From: Prorocentrum cordatum
Lineage: Eukaryota > Sar > Dinophyceae > Prorocentrales > Prorocentraceae
Direction: 5' to 3'
DNA: 62,000 bases
Assembly: GCA_963575745.1 (NCBI GenBank)
Contig: CAUYUJ010021048.1
Span: 390,001-452,000, forward strand
Shown: piece by piece, positions 30,001 through 39,984 of the stretch
How positions within the stretch are numbered: the stretch's first letter is position 1
Layout of the letters: each line of letters begins with the position of its first letter
Position numbers and translations under genes: made by a program
The notes under the pieces: generated by a model
Databases searched by the model: none
Told to the model about the DNA's origin: nothing
What the model saw: only the letters and a program-made list of their open reading frames with translations

Positions 30001-30595
30001 GTTGGTCCCAGATGCTCCTGGATGGCCCTCGCCGAGAACAAGCGCACACGTCGAAGCGATGCCAAGAAAAATGTACATCCGTTGACGGCGCAACTTGTCA
30101 TTCCGCCGAGCCGCTGGCGTCCGCCCCCGCTTTCTTCGATCGGCTGCCGTCAATCTTCCGCCGCGTTCCAAGGCACATTTGTTTGTTCCTGGAAGGCGTC
30201 ATGTGGAAGACGGAAAAGATGGGAAGCAGCGCCAGGATGACCAGGAAGGGGGGTGGTCCCCTGCCACCTCTCGCCGTGGAAGTATCACGACGAGAATCAG
30301 TGGGCCGCTTTCTGGCTCTGAGGACCCTTGCCGGGCCTCGGGACCATCAGGAGACGGCCCCGCATGGGGAGGAAGGAGGAAGGAAGAGGAAAACGACGCT
30401 GTGGATAGGGAGCGGGGCGTTCCGTACCCGTGCCTGCTCAGACAAGGCAATGCGCTGGACGGGGTCTTGAACTGAACCTCCTTCTGACTGGGCTATTGCG
30501 CTGGTACAATGGCGGGGTTTGCCGCAAGCTGCCGATAACTCATCGCCCGTAACGAGCGGCGACGCTGATACGTTAACCCGCATCCTCCTACCCCG
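27046..30595. other. No recognisable gene; small local repeats
   Basis: Several long frames on both strands lack motifs and have the Arg/Pro/Gly composition expected of GC-rich noncoding DNA. Local structure includes TGTTCTAA-type motifs in both orientations at 28948-29025 and a 27-bp tandem duplication of GTCCAAAAACTTGTCATCG at 29932 and 29959. Confidence 0.45.
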
Positions 30596-30599
30596 CGGC

Positions 30600-30995
30600 A
30601 TGTAATACCGCGCGCCGTGACGATAATGATGATGATGAACAAAGCATGATGATGGCAATGATGATAATGCGAATGATAATGCTAATAATGCTAACACTAA
30701 CAATGCATTCATCCTGCTAATAATATGTTTAATAGTCGTATCACTTAAAGCAAAAAACGCAACACCTATTATAACATGAAATAGCCGTGCCCGTATCCTG
30801 AGGAGCACCTGCACGCTGGCCCTACCTTGCCCGACGCCGCCCCCAGCATCGGTCGATAGAGCACACCAGTGGAGCGAGAGGCGTCGGGAACTTCGGCGCT
30901 CCCTGTGACGGGAGGAAGGAGGGGTGACGACGAGAGAGGGAGGAACACGCGGAAAGAACAATTGTTATACCAATAACAACAATAAGAAAAGCGAG
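30600..30995. other. AT-rich island in GC-rich DNA
   Basis: 30600-30785 is rich in AATGATAATGCTAAT-like units and is markedly AT-rich compared with its surroundings; a second AT-rich patch is at 30958-30990. No coding signal is seen. Confidence 0.6.
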
Positions 30996-31527
30996 CAGCG
31001 AGCAAGCAAGCGCGCGGTGCAGCCGGGGGGCGGGGACCATGCGGGCGGCCCTGACTAGGCATGGCGGTATGCCCTCTGCACAGGAGGGGAACGACTAGAC
31101 GTAGGAATGCGAGACGACGCACACCACGCACGGGCACCACACTGACTTGGAAGCACGTGTCCCGCCCCGCTTCTGGCTCCCCAGAACATCGACGTGCGGT
31201 TCCCCCGAAGCCGAGCGGGGAAGGCGCACGTAAAACATAGGATGACGACCTCCTCCTCCTTCTCCTCGTCCCCCTCCTCCTCTTTTTCCTCCCCAGAACT
31301 CCCGCGTCGCGTTTTTCCCTACAACGTCGACTGTAAGAGGTCAGGACCCCTTCAGCAACCTAGCTCATGCCGCTGGCAAACGTGAGCGTGCCACTCGTCG
31401 TGGCAACAGCTCACTTCTCGCCCCGTGTACGTTCTGCTGCTTCGCTCTCACGACCAAGTTCATTCTTCGAGATTCAAGCATTTCCTGAGCACCACGCTCC
31501 AAAGCTGAGCAACGACTACGACCATCA

Positions 31528-31615
31528 GTGGCCACCCTGAAGCAGCGGCAACAGCAGCAGCAGCGCCATCAAGCAAGGCGGCCAGCAGCAGCAGCAGCAG
31601 CAGCAAAGGCAGAGA
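31528..31615. repeat. CAG/CAA-rich microsatellite
   Basis: Runs of CAG with CAA and CGG interruptions, giving poly-Gln or poly-Ala in different frames. Confidence 0.85.
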
Positions 31616-32540
31616 AGACAGGTCACGAAGGGACAGAGCAAGCAGCGGCAGCAACATCAGGAGCTCCTCCGCCTCCTCCACCTCCTCCTCCATCTGCTCC
31701 TCCTCTCCCCTCCTCCAAGAATATCGGCACCACTTTCAGGCATTACCATCTGAGCCGGGTCGATCCGCGAGGTCCCCGAGGCTCCCGGCAGTAGCGCCCG
31801 CCATGCTCCTCTCTCGGGGGCGCGCAAACATGGACTAGCGATCCGTGGATTTGGCGCGCGGTCGCCAAATCTACCGATCGGGGGAGGTGCCCTTCCCAAA
31901 ATGCGGCCGGTGCCGCCTCGTTCGGCGGCGGAAATCCGCGATTTCCCATGGGACCCGTCCGCTAATCCACGTCCCCTTGATCCATGTTTGAGATCGCCTG
32001 ACTCTCTTGGCGAAAACATCCGAAAGTCCCCGCCCTCCGTCGGGGCTTTCCGGGGCTCTCTCGGCGACCGCTTTGGCAGGCCGTCTTGGGGCTCCCCTGG
32101 GCCGCCGAAGGACATCTCACGGGCCGTTTCCTGACGCTTCTTGGGGCGGCTTTGCCGATGCATCCATCCACGACGCCACCCGTTCGATGAGCGAAGCGCC
32201 GAAAGAGGCAGCAAAGCCCACCACCAGTCCGCTGCCCCAGCCACACGAGGCCAGGGAAGCCTGCCCTTCCGAAGGATGGCAGACTGCGTGACTTTGGGGT
32301 GGGTTCCTGGGCCTGCGCCACCTTCTGCCCCCCGTCCCCCCGGAGATCTTCAGAAGCCACACGAGGTGCCTCCGGAGGTGCCTCCAGAGGTGCCTCCAGG
32401 GGACCGAGCTGGGATGCCCGATCCTCGATCCTCCTTCCCTCATCCTCTTGCTCCTCCTGCCCTCTCTTTCTCTTCTCTTGCCCGGGCCCGAGCCCTGGCT
32501 GGGATGACCGCCTGCAACTACGAAGAGTTGCCCTGAATCT
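31616..32540. other. No recognisable gene
   Basis: Frames on both strands are rich in Pro, Arg and Ser. Short tandem GGTGCCTCC(A/G)GA units occur at 32365-32400. No domain motif is seen. Confidence 0.45.
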
Positions 32541-32554
32541 CCTCCTCGTCCTGC

Positions 32555-32850
32555 TCCTCGTCCGTCTCTCATCTCCTCCTCCTCCTCCTCCTCCTCCTCC
32601 ACCTCCTCTTCCTTCTCCTCGATTCTCGATCCTCTCTCTCTCTCTCTCTCTCTTCCTCCTGTTCCTCCTCCTCTTCCTCCTCCTGCTCCTGCTCCTCATC
32701 CTCCTGCTCCTGCTCCTCCTCCCCCTCATATTTCTCTCCCTCCTCCTCCTTCTCCGCCTCCTCTCTCCTTCTCCACCTCCTCCTCCTCCTCCTGTTCCTC
32801 CTCCTCTGCCTTTTCCTCCTTCTCCTCCTTCTCCTCCTCCTCTGAGGGGG
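32555..32850. repeat. TCC/CTC-rich array
   Basis: Pyrimidine-only sequence of TCC/CTC triplets with a TCTC run at 32635-32651. Same sequence class as the GGA arrays around LINE-1, in the opposite orientation. Confidence 0.9.
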
Positions 32851-33718
32851 GACGACAGGGGGGGAACCAGCTCGGAAGAGAAGCGTGGGCGTGGAATCGG
32901 CGATGCATCGCCGGCGTGCCTTCAATAGCGCAACCGCACGCTCTTGGGCGGGGATGGACCATCAGGTCCTTGAAGGGGCCCTGGGACACACACATAAATA
33001 CACACAAATAACAAGATTCCCCATATTTCCCATATTTTCTGGGTTTTTGTCTTCCCCCCCACTTCCCATATTTTGTATATTTTCCTGGGACTCGACGATT
33101 ACTTGTGTCTGTGTGTGTTTTCCCTCCTGAGTTCTTGTTGGCGATGAATGGGCGATTGGGGGTCGATGCGTTTCCCCCTGAAGCTATCCCCCGCCCCTGG
33201 CGTTGCTCCCGACCTTTCTTTGCTACAGGGCCAAATCCTGATTAGGTGTCGAATCGACTTGGGTGTAAACCTATTGATCGCGTCGTGCTGCACAAATTAA
33301 GCGAGGGCGCTCAGGGTGCCCGCTAGTGCCAGTGCCCAGTTCCAAGCATCGCAAGCAATGGCAACTGTCGTCGTAGTTTGAGAAACCTAGCCATGTGCGC
33401 AACGCCCGTGCAGTCCCTGGCGGTAGGGCAACGCGCGTCAGGCGCGTTTCCTCGCTGGTCGCCGCTGTCAGCTCCCCGTGGGTGAGCTCTTCGATGAACG
33501 CCGTGTCAACGCCGATTGATGCCGAGATTCACTCAGGATGAAAAGCTGCTGCGCTGGCAAGCAGTCGTCGTGAGTGCGACGAGAGGCGCCCGAGAAAGTC
33601 TCGATGTCGAATGCCTCAGTATCCATGAAGCCTCAGAGTGCGAATCGTAGACGAGCGCTGCAAACCTGTTCGCCTTGTTCGTCTTCTACGGACTTCCATA
33701 TATGCAAGATGCTTGAGG
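32851..33718. other. No recognisable gene; motif shared with 47255-47290
   Basis: At about 33143-33175 a GATGAATGGGCGATTG stretch followed by GGGTCGATG and CCCCCTGA resembles 47255-47290 (GATCGATGGGCGATTG, then GGGTCGATGG). Repeated ATTTCCCATATTTT-type sequence is at 33018-33080. No coding signal is seen. Confidence 0.5.
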
Positions 33719-34015
33719 TCATGACATTTGGAGCTTCCGAAAAGTCATATATCGAAACGCTTGGGGCCAAGCTCTTTTCGGTCCCACGCGGAGGGCTTCG
33801 CTCGCAGTAATTCGATGTTCCGCGATGTCCGTCTGGGTAAATAAGTCGTTTTCTGTAACCGCCACTGCGCGTCTTGCGGCAACCGATGCGAGCGCGCGCA
33901 TGGTTGCCGCGTCACCGTGGGTCAGGGGGTCCTGCTGCGCGGATGCACGGATGGCGTTCGCCATGTCGGCGGCGAAGCACAATTCAATGAACTGGTCGAA
34001 TTCGTGTTCGTTCAT
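33719..34015 (-). CDS. Hypothetical small gene or exon
   Basis: 98 codons from ATG 34013-34015: NEHEFDQFIELCFAADMANA, QDPLTHGDAATMRALASVAA and VTENDLFTQTDIAEHRITAS. Composition and helical periodicity are protein-like. Just upstream (minus strand) a CT-rich tract at 34050-34070 is followed by CAG directly before the ATG, which would suit a 3' splice site, so this may be an internal exon. No family is recognised. The last residues may be intronic read-through. Confidence 0.35.
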   Translation of the reverse strand: MNEHEFDQFIELCFAADMANAIRASAQQDPLTHGDAATMRALASVAARRAVAVTENDLFTQTDIAEHRITASEALRVGPKRAWPQAFRYMTFRKLQMS

Positions 34016-34799
34016 CTGAGGTCCGTCGTCGACGTCAGTGGAACAGACAGAGAAAGAGAGAGAGAGAGAGGAGGCAGCAACCGCCGCTATCAGGTTCGTC
34101 CCAGAGCGAAGCTCAGACAACCCCTAGCACGTCGCTGCTGCGGTCCATCGCCGTGGCAGAGGCCATCGCGGTGGGAACAGGACAGATATCGCTATCGCAA
34201 ATGGCGACGCGCCGCAGGTCCTGGCGTAAGTCGTCATTCCAGTCTTCGAGCATCATCACCGTTATCGCTTTCCTTGTATGTGGCCGACAAGGGCCGTCGC
34301 TGTAGTCAGACAGCATTGGATATTCAGCATGATTCAGCGTCGCGTCGCTGCTTGGGCCAGCCCTGATTGGATGGAGGATCAGGTTATTCGTTCAATACTG
34401 CCAGATTTCCATCGACGGTCGTGGACTAGCTCGAGGACATGAGACGCTGAATGCGACGGGAATGCGCGCTATCCGCGGTGGACACGCGCGGGCCGGCGCC
34501 CTCGCGGCCGTCGGAGGCTGCGGGGTGAAATCGGAAAGGGACGGAGCCCCCCACCAGAAAATCGGTTGCGCTTTAGCGTTCGCGTCGCACGCGCGGGCGA
34601 GGCGACGCTGGCTGGGCGTGCGAGTGGGATGGCCCCGCCGTCGCTTGGGCGATTCGGATGCAGTGGACCGCCCCTTTGCCCCCAGTGGGCGCGCGGTGGC
34701 TTTGGGTGCCCCGCCGCGGTGTCCTGTGGTGTCCCGTTGGTGCCCCGTCGGAATTCCGTCGGCGGTGGGCGGGCGGTGGCCGGGGGCGTCCCGCCTTGG
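34016..34799. other. No recognisable gene
   Basis: Includes the CT/GA tract at 34048-34072. Frames at 34392-34802 on both strands are GC-rich without motifs. Confidence 0.45.
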
Positions 34800-35105
34800 C
34801 ATCGATGAGGAAGTCGACAGTGAGGTCGATGCTGGGATCGCTAGAACGGGATGGATAATGATATCAGTGAGGTTGTCTGTGACAGCGGTTGCGAAATCGA
34901 TGGTGGCATCGGTAGTGAGATCGATCGTGAGATCGGAAGAAGAATCGATCGCGATGTCGATTGTGATATCGATTGTGAGATCGAAGGCGAAATCTAAAGT
35001 GATATCTATAGTGAGACCGATAGTGAGATATATAATGTTATTGGTCGAGCGCGATGAATCCTGCGAGGTCGATAGCGAGGTCGATCGAGGAGATCCAAGG
35101 CGGGG
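34800..35105. repeat. Degenerate 12-bp GATCGAT satellite
   Basis: Units like GTGAGATCGATA (GAGATCGATCGTGAGATCGG and similar), same family and orientation as 21175-21440. Confidence 0.85.
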
Positions 35106-35475
35106 GCGATCGTGACGTTACATCGCAGCGCAAGATCGCCATCACACGTGGTCGCTAGGTCGAGGGCGCGTCACAAGCATTGCCATGATCACACCCATCG
35201 AGATTTCCAGCAGTTGGCTCTTCCCCCTACACAATCTTCTTATCGCCCGACGGGTGGTCGTATAGGAAATACTGAAATCGAGGACTGATGTCGCGATCAC
35301 AATGTGCCAGCGCACAGCTCGAGGCGCAATTTACTGCCGGTAGTGCATGTGCCCTTTTTCAAACTTATCGCGACGACCTCTCCTACTCGACAGCAGATTC
35401 GTACAAGATACTGCAAGGCTGATACTACGCCAGGATTCAGCTTGCTTCCATCGGTCATCCTGGCGTTCCATTTCC

Positions 35476-35567
35476 TGCGCGGCACCCCCCCACGGAGCCG
35501 CGTTGCTTTTCAAGCCGAGAGGGCTGCGGTTACAACACATCCCACAACTATCTTCATAGTTCTGGCA
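35476..35567 (-). repeat. Copia A 3' LTR
   Basis: 92 bp, TG at 35476 to CA at 35567. Differs from the other LTR by four substitutions and one C in a C-run. Flanking TTTCC lies at 35471-35475. Confidence 0.92.
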
Positions 35568-35658
35568 CGCCTCCTCGCCGCGTCTTTGCGGATCGCGACG
35601 CGGCGCTACCCGCGGAGCCTCCCGCTGGGAGCGGGCTCTCAGGGGATGTGGGGCGCCT

Positions 35659-36822
35659 TCAGGCACTGGTCATCGCAGCCGATGTCGTCGCCGCCGACTC
35701 GACCAGCTCGTCGATCGTCGGCCACGGGCCTCTTTGCGTCCTGGATGGCCGCGCCGCCATCCTCGCCAGCCTGCTGGCCAGGTTCGCCTTCAGGCCTGTC
35801 GTGCTGAGGCCTCGCGCCCGCAGCGCTGCCCTCAGCTCGTCCACCTCGTGGCGCATCAGCTCGTCTCTGACGGCTATCTGCTCGCCACTGAGTGGAACGC
35901 CGTGGAGCTCCTCATACTGACGCTCCACGATCCTCGACGCGACCTGTCGTCGCTGCCGAGGTCCCTCCTTGGTCGGCGCGGTGCCTCCCGCTGCCGATCC
36001 CTTCTCCGCGCTAGCCGAGGCTGGAGGCGGTGCTTCCCGCTCTCGTCTGCCTGAGCGTCCGCGCTCGCGCTGGCTGGAGGCGGCGCCCCCCGCTCTCGTC
36101 CGCCCTGAACGTCGTCGCCCAGCCAGCCTGTCGTCGGTGCCCTCCGTCTCCTCGCCGCCCGCAGTGTCGAGCTGGCGCCCCCTCGAGCGCCCGTTTGCAA
36201 GGTGGCACGCCGCTACCGTGGCTGCGATCATATACACCAGCATGAACAGGAACAGCGGCATGACGATGCCTATCGTGCTGCCGTCGTACTGGTCGTCTCC
36301 CGTGGTTGCGGTAGCCCCCGCTGCGCGACGCACACACTCTGTCGCCAAGGCTACCTTCAACATAGCCGCCGTGGAGTCGCCCACATGGCCAGCCGCACGC
36401 CCTCTCGTCGCTAGCCCCATGAGCTTCAGCAAGACTTCAATCCTCGAGCCGTCCAGGTACCTCGCCCCGATGTCAGCTCGATTCACCGCCGTGTCTAACT
36501 TAATCACCCGCAGATCCTTCGTCCGCACTCGCTCCTGTATCCACAGGTCCTGGATGCGGAGATGTCGCACTCGGCCTGACCTCACTTGGTGGGCCATTTC
36601 CTTCGCTGCCGAGCTGTCCGCACCAGCAACTCCCCGTGCGCGGAGGCCGCGCATCGCGAGGATCTGCTGCAACAGGATAGCGGAGGCACCCGCCCTGTTG
36701 AGAGCAAGGAGCTCTGCCACCCCGCTTGATGTCGCTACGTAGCCCTGCGTCGACGTAGTCACCTCCAGGCAATGATCTCCGAATAGCATCACCGTGCACT
36801 GCGTGGACTTCGCGTCGCCCGC
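35659..36822 (-). CDS. Copia A RNase H with transmembrane and SAP-like extension
   Basis: Same frame as the end of RT, after the TGA; the TGA lies in an apparent 6-bp insertion inside the usual DSDWAGD motif. RNase H: QGYVATSSGVAELLALNRAG (Glu), GVAGADSSAAKEMAHQVRSG (Asp), TAVNRADIGARYLDGSRIEV. From about residue 174 of the frame (nt 36273-36202) a hydrophobic helix, GIVMPLFLFMLVYMIAATVA, is followed by an Arg-rich region. VDELRAALRARGLSTTGLKA near 35847-35749 matches the SAP helix-turn-helix DNA-binding motif. Copia polyproteins normally end after RNase H; copia B also has a membrane segment at this place. The function of the tail is unknown. Confidence 0.75.
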   Translation of the reverse strand, partial: AGDAKSTQCTVMLFGDHCLEVTTSTQGYVATSSGVAELLALNRAGASAILLQQILAMRGLRARGVAGADSSAAKEMAHQVRSGRVRHLRIQDLWIQERVRTKDLRVIKLDTAVNRADIGARYLDGSRIEVLLKLMGLATRGRAAGHVGDSTAAMLKVALATECVRRAAGATATTGDDQYDGSTIGIVMPLFLFMLVYMIAATVAACHLANGRSRGRQLDTAGGEETEGTDDRLAGRRRSGRTRAGGAASSQRERGRSGRREREAPPPASASAEKGSAAGGTAPTKEGPRQRRQVASRIVERQYEELHGVPLSGEQIAVRDELMRHEVDELRAALRARGLSTTGLKANLASRLARMAARPSRTQRGPWPTIDELVESAATTSAAMTSA

Positions 36823-38459
36823 TCATGCCCAGTCGCTGTCGCCCTCGACGTCCGCCGCGACAAGGAGGTCCTGCAACGGGCAGTGCCACTCCGTCACTGG
36901 GCACCCCGCCAGGTACCGTGCAGCACGCTTGAGCCTGACCTCAGCCAGTGGCGTAGGCCTCGACGCCTCCGACAAGACCATCTTCTCTGCGTACTGCACC
37001 GGCGGCACGTCCTGGGACAGGCAGGTCAGCACTCCGCCCGCCTTGGGCACCAACCTCTTCAGCCGCTCGTCCACGACCGCCTCCTTGGGCATGGAGCCTC
37101 CCGTTGCCTTCCAGCCTAGGCTCGTCTGAGGCTTCGTCGTGTCGGCTGGCAGGTCCAAGAGCTCGAGTAGGTTGTCCACGTGCGAGTCGTCTGCTCTCCA
37201 CACGAAGCGAGGAGACGGAGCCTCCCGCCACTCGATGTGTCGCTTGGGCAGCCTGTCGTGGCTACCGTCGGTGGCACCCGGCCCCACTCGACCCAGCTTC
37301 TTGATCTCGATGTGCTGCTCCAGCAACGCGTCGAGCACGTCGAGCTTCGCGTCGACAGGTCATCGCCGTGCACGCCCAGCGAGATGTCCAACGTCTCGTT
37401 GTAGAAGGCACCAGGGCAAGGCGGAATCCGAGCCCGTGGTGGCTGACTCTTCTCGAAGACGTCGCCGACGTATGCCTGCCACAGCCTCGACGCAGGTTTC
37501 GTACCGTAGAGCGCCCTGTGGAGCTGCCAGACCCGCCCAGGTCAACGCAGCCCAGGCGGTGGCATCACACATAACCACTCGTTCATCTCCGCGTGGAAGG
37601 ACGCCACGCTGGCATCGCACAGAGCCACCTGCCTCTGCCCCGATGGGGGCTTCGAGGCAGCCAGGGACACCACCAGCCGCAAGTAGAAGAGGTACGGCGT
37701 ACCTGCCGCCGCGTCGTCGCGCTCGAACATGTTGAAGCCCGTAGCAACGAGTCTCGACCTCGCGAAGGGCGCCCCGTCTGGCCTGTATCGTAGTCCGTCA
37801 AGCCACTTGCTCCGCATGCGCCTGCACACGCCGATGTCGTCGGACACGTCCTCGTACACTCCGAACGCGGCCATCTGGTTGAGATCCTGCTGGCGCCCCT
37901 GCACCACGAGCTCCCTCGGCAGCGCATCGCCCGAGCGGCTGTCGTACACCGCCGCCTCTGGCACGAGGTCGTATGCCCATGCTGTCGGAGTCTCCCGATC
38001 GCGCACGGGCGCCGCGAATAGCTGCAGCCGCTCGCAGTCCTCGCCGTCGAGTCCCAAGTAAGCAGGTTCGCTGACGTCCACGGGCGCCGCGAGGTTGGCC
38101 ACCCTGGGCGCCTTCGACAGTGGCTCGCCGTCCGCGGAAGCTGCTGGTCGGCTCCTCGAGTCTACGCTGCCTGCCGATGGATGCGCCTCCTCGGCCTGGC
38201 GCTGCCGTGCTTGCGCCTGCCGCGCCCTCGCGGCGTTGTCTCCGTGATGGAGCTCGGCGCCGCCCCAGGGCTGCCCTGTGGCGGTGTCTGCCCGCTTGGG
38301 CTTGGACTGGAGGTCCCAAGGCAGGCCCGCGAAGCTGTTCAGCGCGTCCACGTTGAACCTCCGCTCCTTCGGCTGTCTCCTGATCGCCCGATGTCGACTG
38401 GTCTGCTGCGATCCGCCGACCAGGTGCTCGTCGCTCTTCTGTCTTGTCCAGCCAGACAC
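36823..38459 (-). pseudogene. Copia A reverse transcriptase
   Basis: Motifs in order: RELVVQGRQQDLNQMAAFGV, RMRSKWLDGLRYRPDGAPFA, RSRLVATGFNMFERDDAAAG, QVALCDASVASFHAEMNEWL (motif A Asp), then VMPPPGLR followed by TGA (37542-37544). The same frame continues VWQLHRALYGTKPASRLWQ and TLDISLGVHGDDLS (motif C as HGDD). A frameshift near 37360 leads to LLEQHIEIKKLGRVGPGATD and KMVLSEASRPTPLAEVRLKR, ending EGDSDWA at a TGA (36823-36825), at the entry to RNase H. Confidence 0.8.
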
Positions 38460-39449
38460 CTAGGCGCCACTGATCCTCTGCCTTCTGCGCGCGGTCGCCT
38501 GGCACGCGGGCCCAGACTACCTCTCCGAGCGTGGCCACCTCCCCGCGGCACGGCTTGCCTCGATCGACGCGATGGGCCGTCTTGCCAGCGGCCTGCCTGA
38601 CAGCAAACCGCGCGAGGAGCCATCCAGCGTGCCTGACCACCCACGGCATCACCCTGTGGAACACGGGGGTGCGCGCGCCCATGCCTGACTCGAGCTGGAG
38701 CTTGATCACGCGCACCTGCTTGGCCACCTGGTTGTTCATGGCCCCGATGAAACCCATCGGCGCGTGGCTCCTGGCAGGCGCTGTCGCGAGCTGGCACTTG
38801 AAGCCCTTCAGCTTCCGCTCCTCGGAGATCTGCTCGGCCAGCGCCTGGGCCGCAGGCCCCTGGTCGGTGCGCGGGATGCACTCCGCGATGCCCCGGGCGT
38901 CGATGGCACTCGCTGCAATCGACATGAAGGGATGCATACCCTTCGGCCCCACGACCGCGCGCACCGCAGCAGACTGTCGGCGCGTTGAGCAGCGCCTCCA
39001 CGCCGTCGCCGGCCACTGGGTCCACCAACTTCGGTATCAGGACGGCCTGGTCGATCTGCCGATCCGCTGGAGCCAGCCAGGCCATGCTGTCGGCTGAGGC
39101 CGCCAGCTCCTCGGCTGTGACCACAGCGCCGAGCTGCAGGTAGTCCATCTGCACCTCGTCGATGCTGCCAGGCCCGCCGCTCTGTCGGCGCGGGTCGTCT
39201 GCCGCCTTGGCGGGCGCGCACTTGTCGCGCCAACCTCGCGGTGGGAGGTGAGCGAGCTCGTGCTTGTCGATCTCCTCCTGGCTGGGGAGCGGTGGCGCCC
39301 GCTTCGCCCTGGCTTGCGCCCCGTCGAGCACCGCCTCCACCAGCGGCGCCTCCTCGCGCCGCGGCCGCCGCGGGAGCTGCTGCCGCGGGCGCCTCGGCCC
39401 CGACCGGGTTGAGCCGCAGCGTCTCGGACGCCGTCGCGGTGCCTCCCGC
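38460..39449 (-). pseudogene. Copia A integrase with catalytic Glu replaced
   Basis: The N-terminal zinc motif is degraded: EIDKHELAHLPPRGWRDKCA keeps H-x3-H and one Cys, but the second Cys of C-x2-C is Ala. EVQMDYLQLG near 39150 supplies the first Asp. In the next frame, HAPMGFIGAMNNQVAKQVRV aligns with copia B NPAEAAVKTAEGQTRV, placing Gly where the catalytic Glu should be. MPWVVRHAGWLLARFAVRQA and GEVATLGEVVWARVPGDRAQ are the conserved C-terminal region. Two frameshifts are present. Integrase inserts the cDNA; this copy could not. Confidence 0.75.
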
Positions 39450-39984
39450 GACGCGCCCTCGCACCCAGAACAGGTAGTCCTGCCGCGCCAGAGGCGCGTT
39501 GGCGATGCCCTCAGGTAGGCTGAGCGCCGCGGGCACGATGCACGAGCCCGTCGGTGAAAACAGCACAGAGTGGCCGTTGTCGCATGCCTCGGCGACCCCC
39601 ACGATGGGATGCGAGACGTCGGCGACCTGGCAGTCGATGCCCACTCGGTCCGCGTGCGCCCGAGCTGTCCAGCAGGTTGTACTGCGCGCTCTTCTCGCCG
39701 TGGTGCTTCGCGCGCCCGTCGTCTGCAGCGCGGACGTCGTAGACCTGCGCGGGCTCGCGCACCGCCGCGCTCGAGGCGTGGCCGAGTGGGCGCGTCGCTC
39801 TGGAGGCCCCCGAGTCCACCATGATGTACTCCTCGCAGCTCTCGTCGTCGCCTCCTGAGCCGCCACCCACTGGAGCTCGCAGCATCGAGGTCCGACTCAC
39901 GGGATCCGCTGTCTGGGCCGCCAGGCGCAGCGCATCGCAGCGCCCGCTGGATGGCGGACGCGGTGTCTCCCGCGGCCCCGCCAC
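39450..39984 (-). pseudogene. Copia A protease
   Basis: CEEYIMVDSGASRATRPLGH (about 39830-39770) contains the aspartic-protease DSGAS active site in the frame starting at 39984. Further protease-like sequence (IDCQVADVSHPIVGVAEACD, GHSVLFSPTGSCIVPAALSL) is in another frame at 39640-39500. At least one frameshift splits the domain. Confidence 0.7.

Noticed and set aside
28963-30085. Plus-strand frames of 266-282 codons
   Set aside because: Arg/Pro/Gly composition typical of GC-rich noncoding DNA; no motif, and comparable frames on the other strand.
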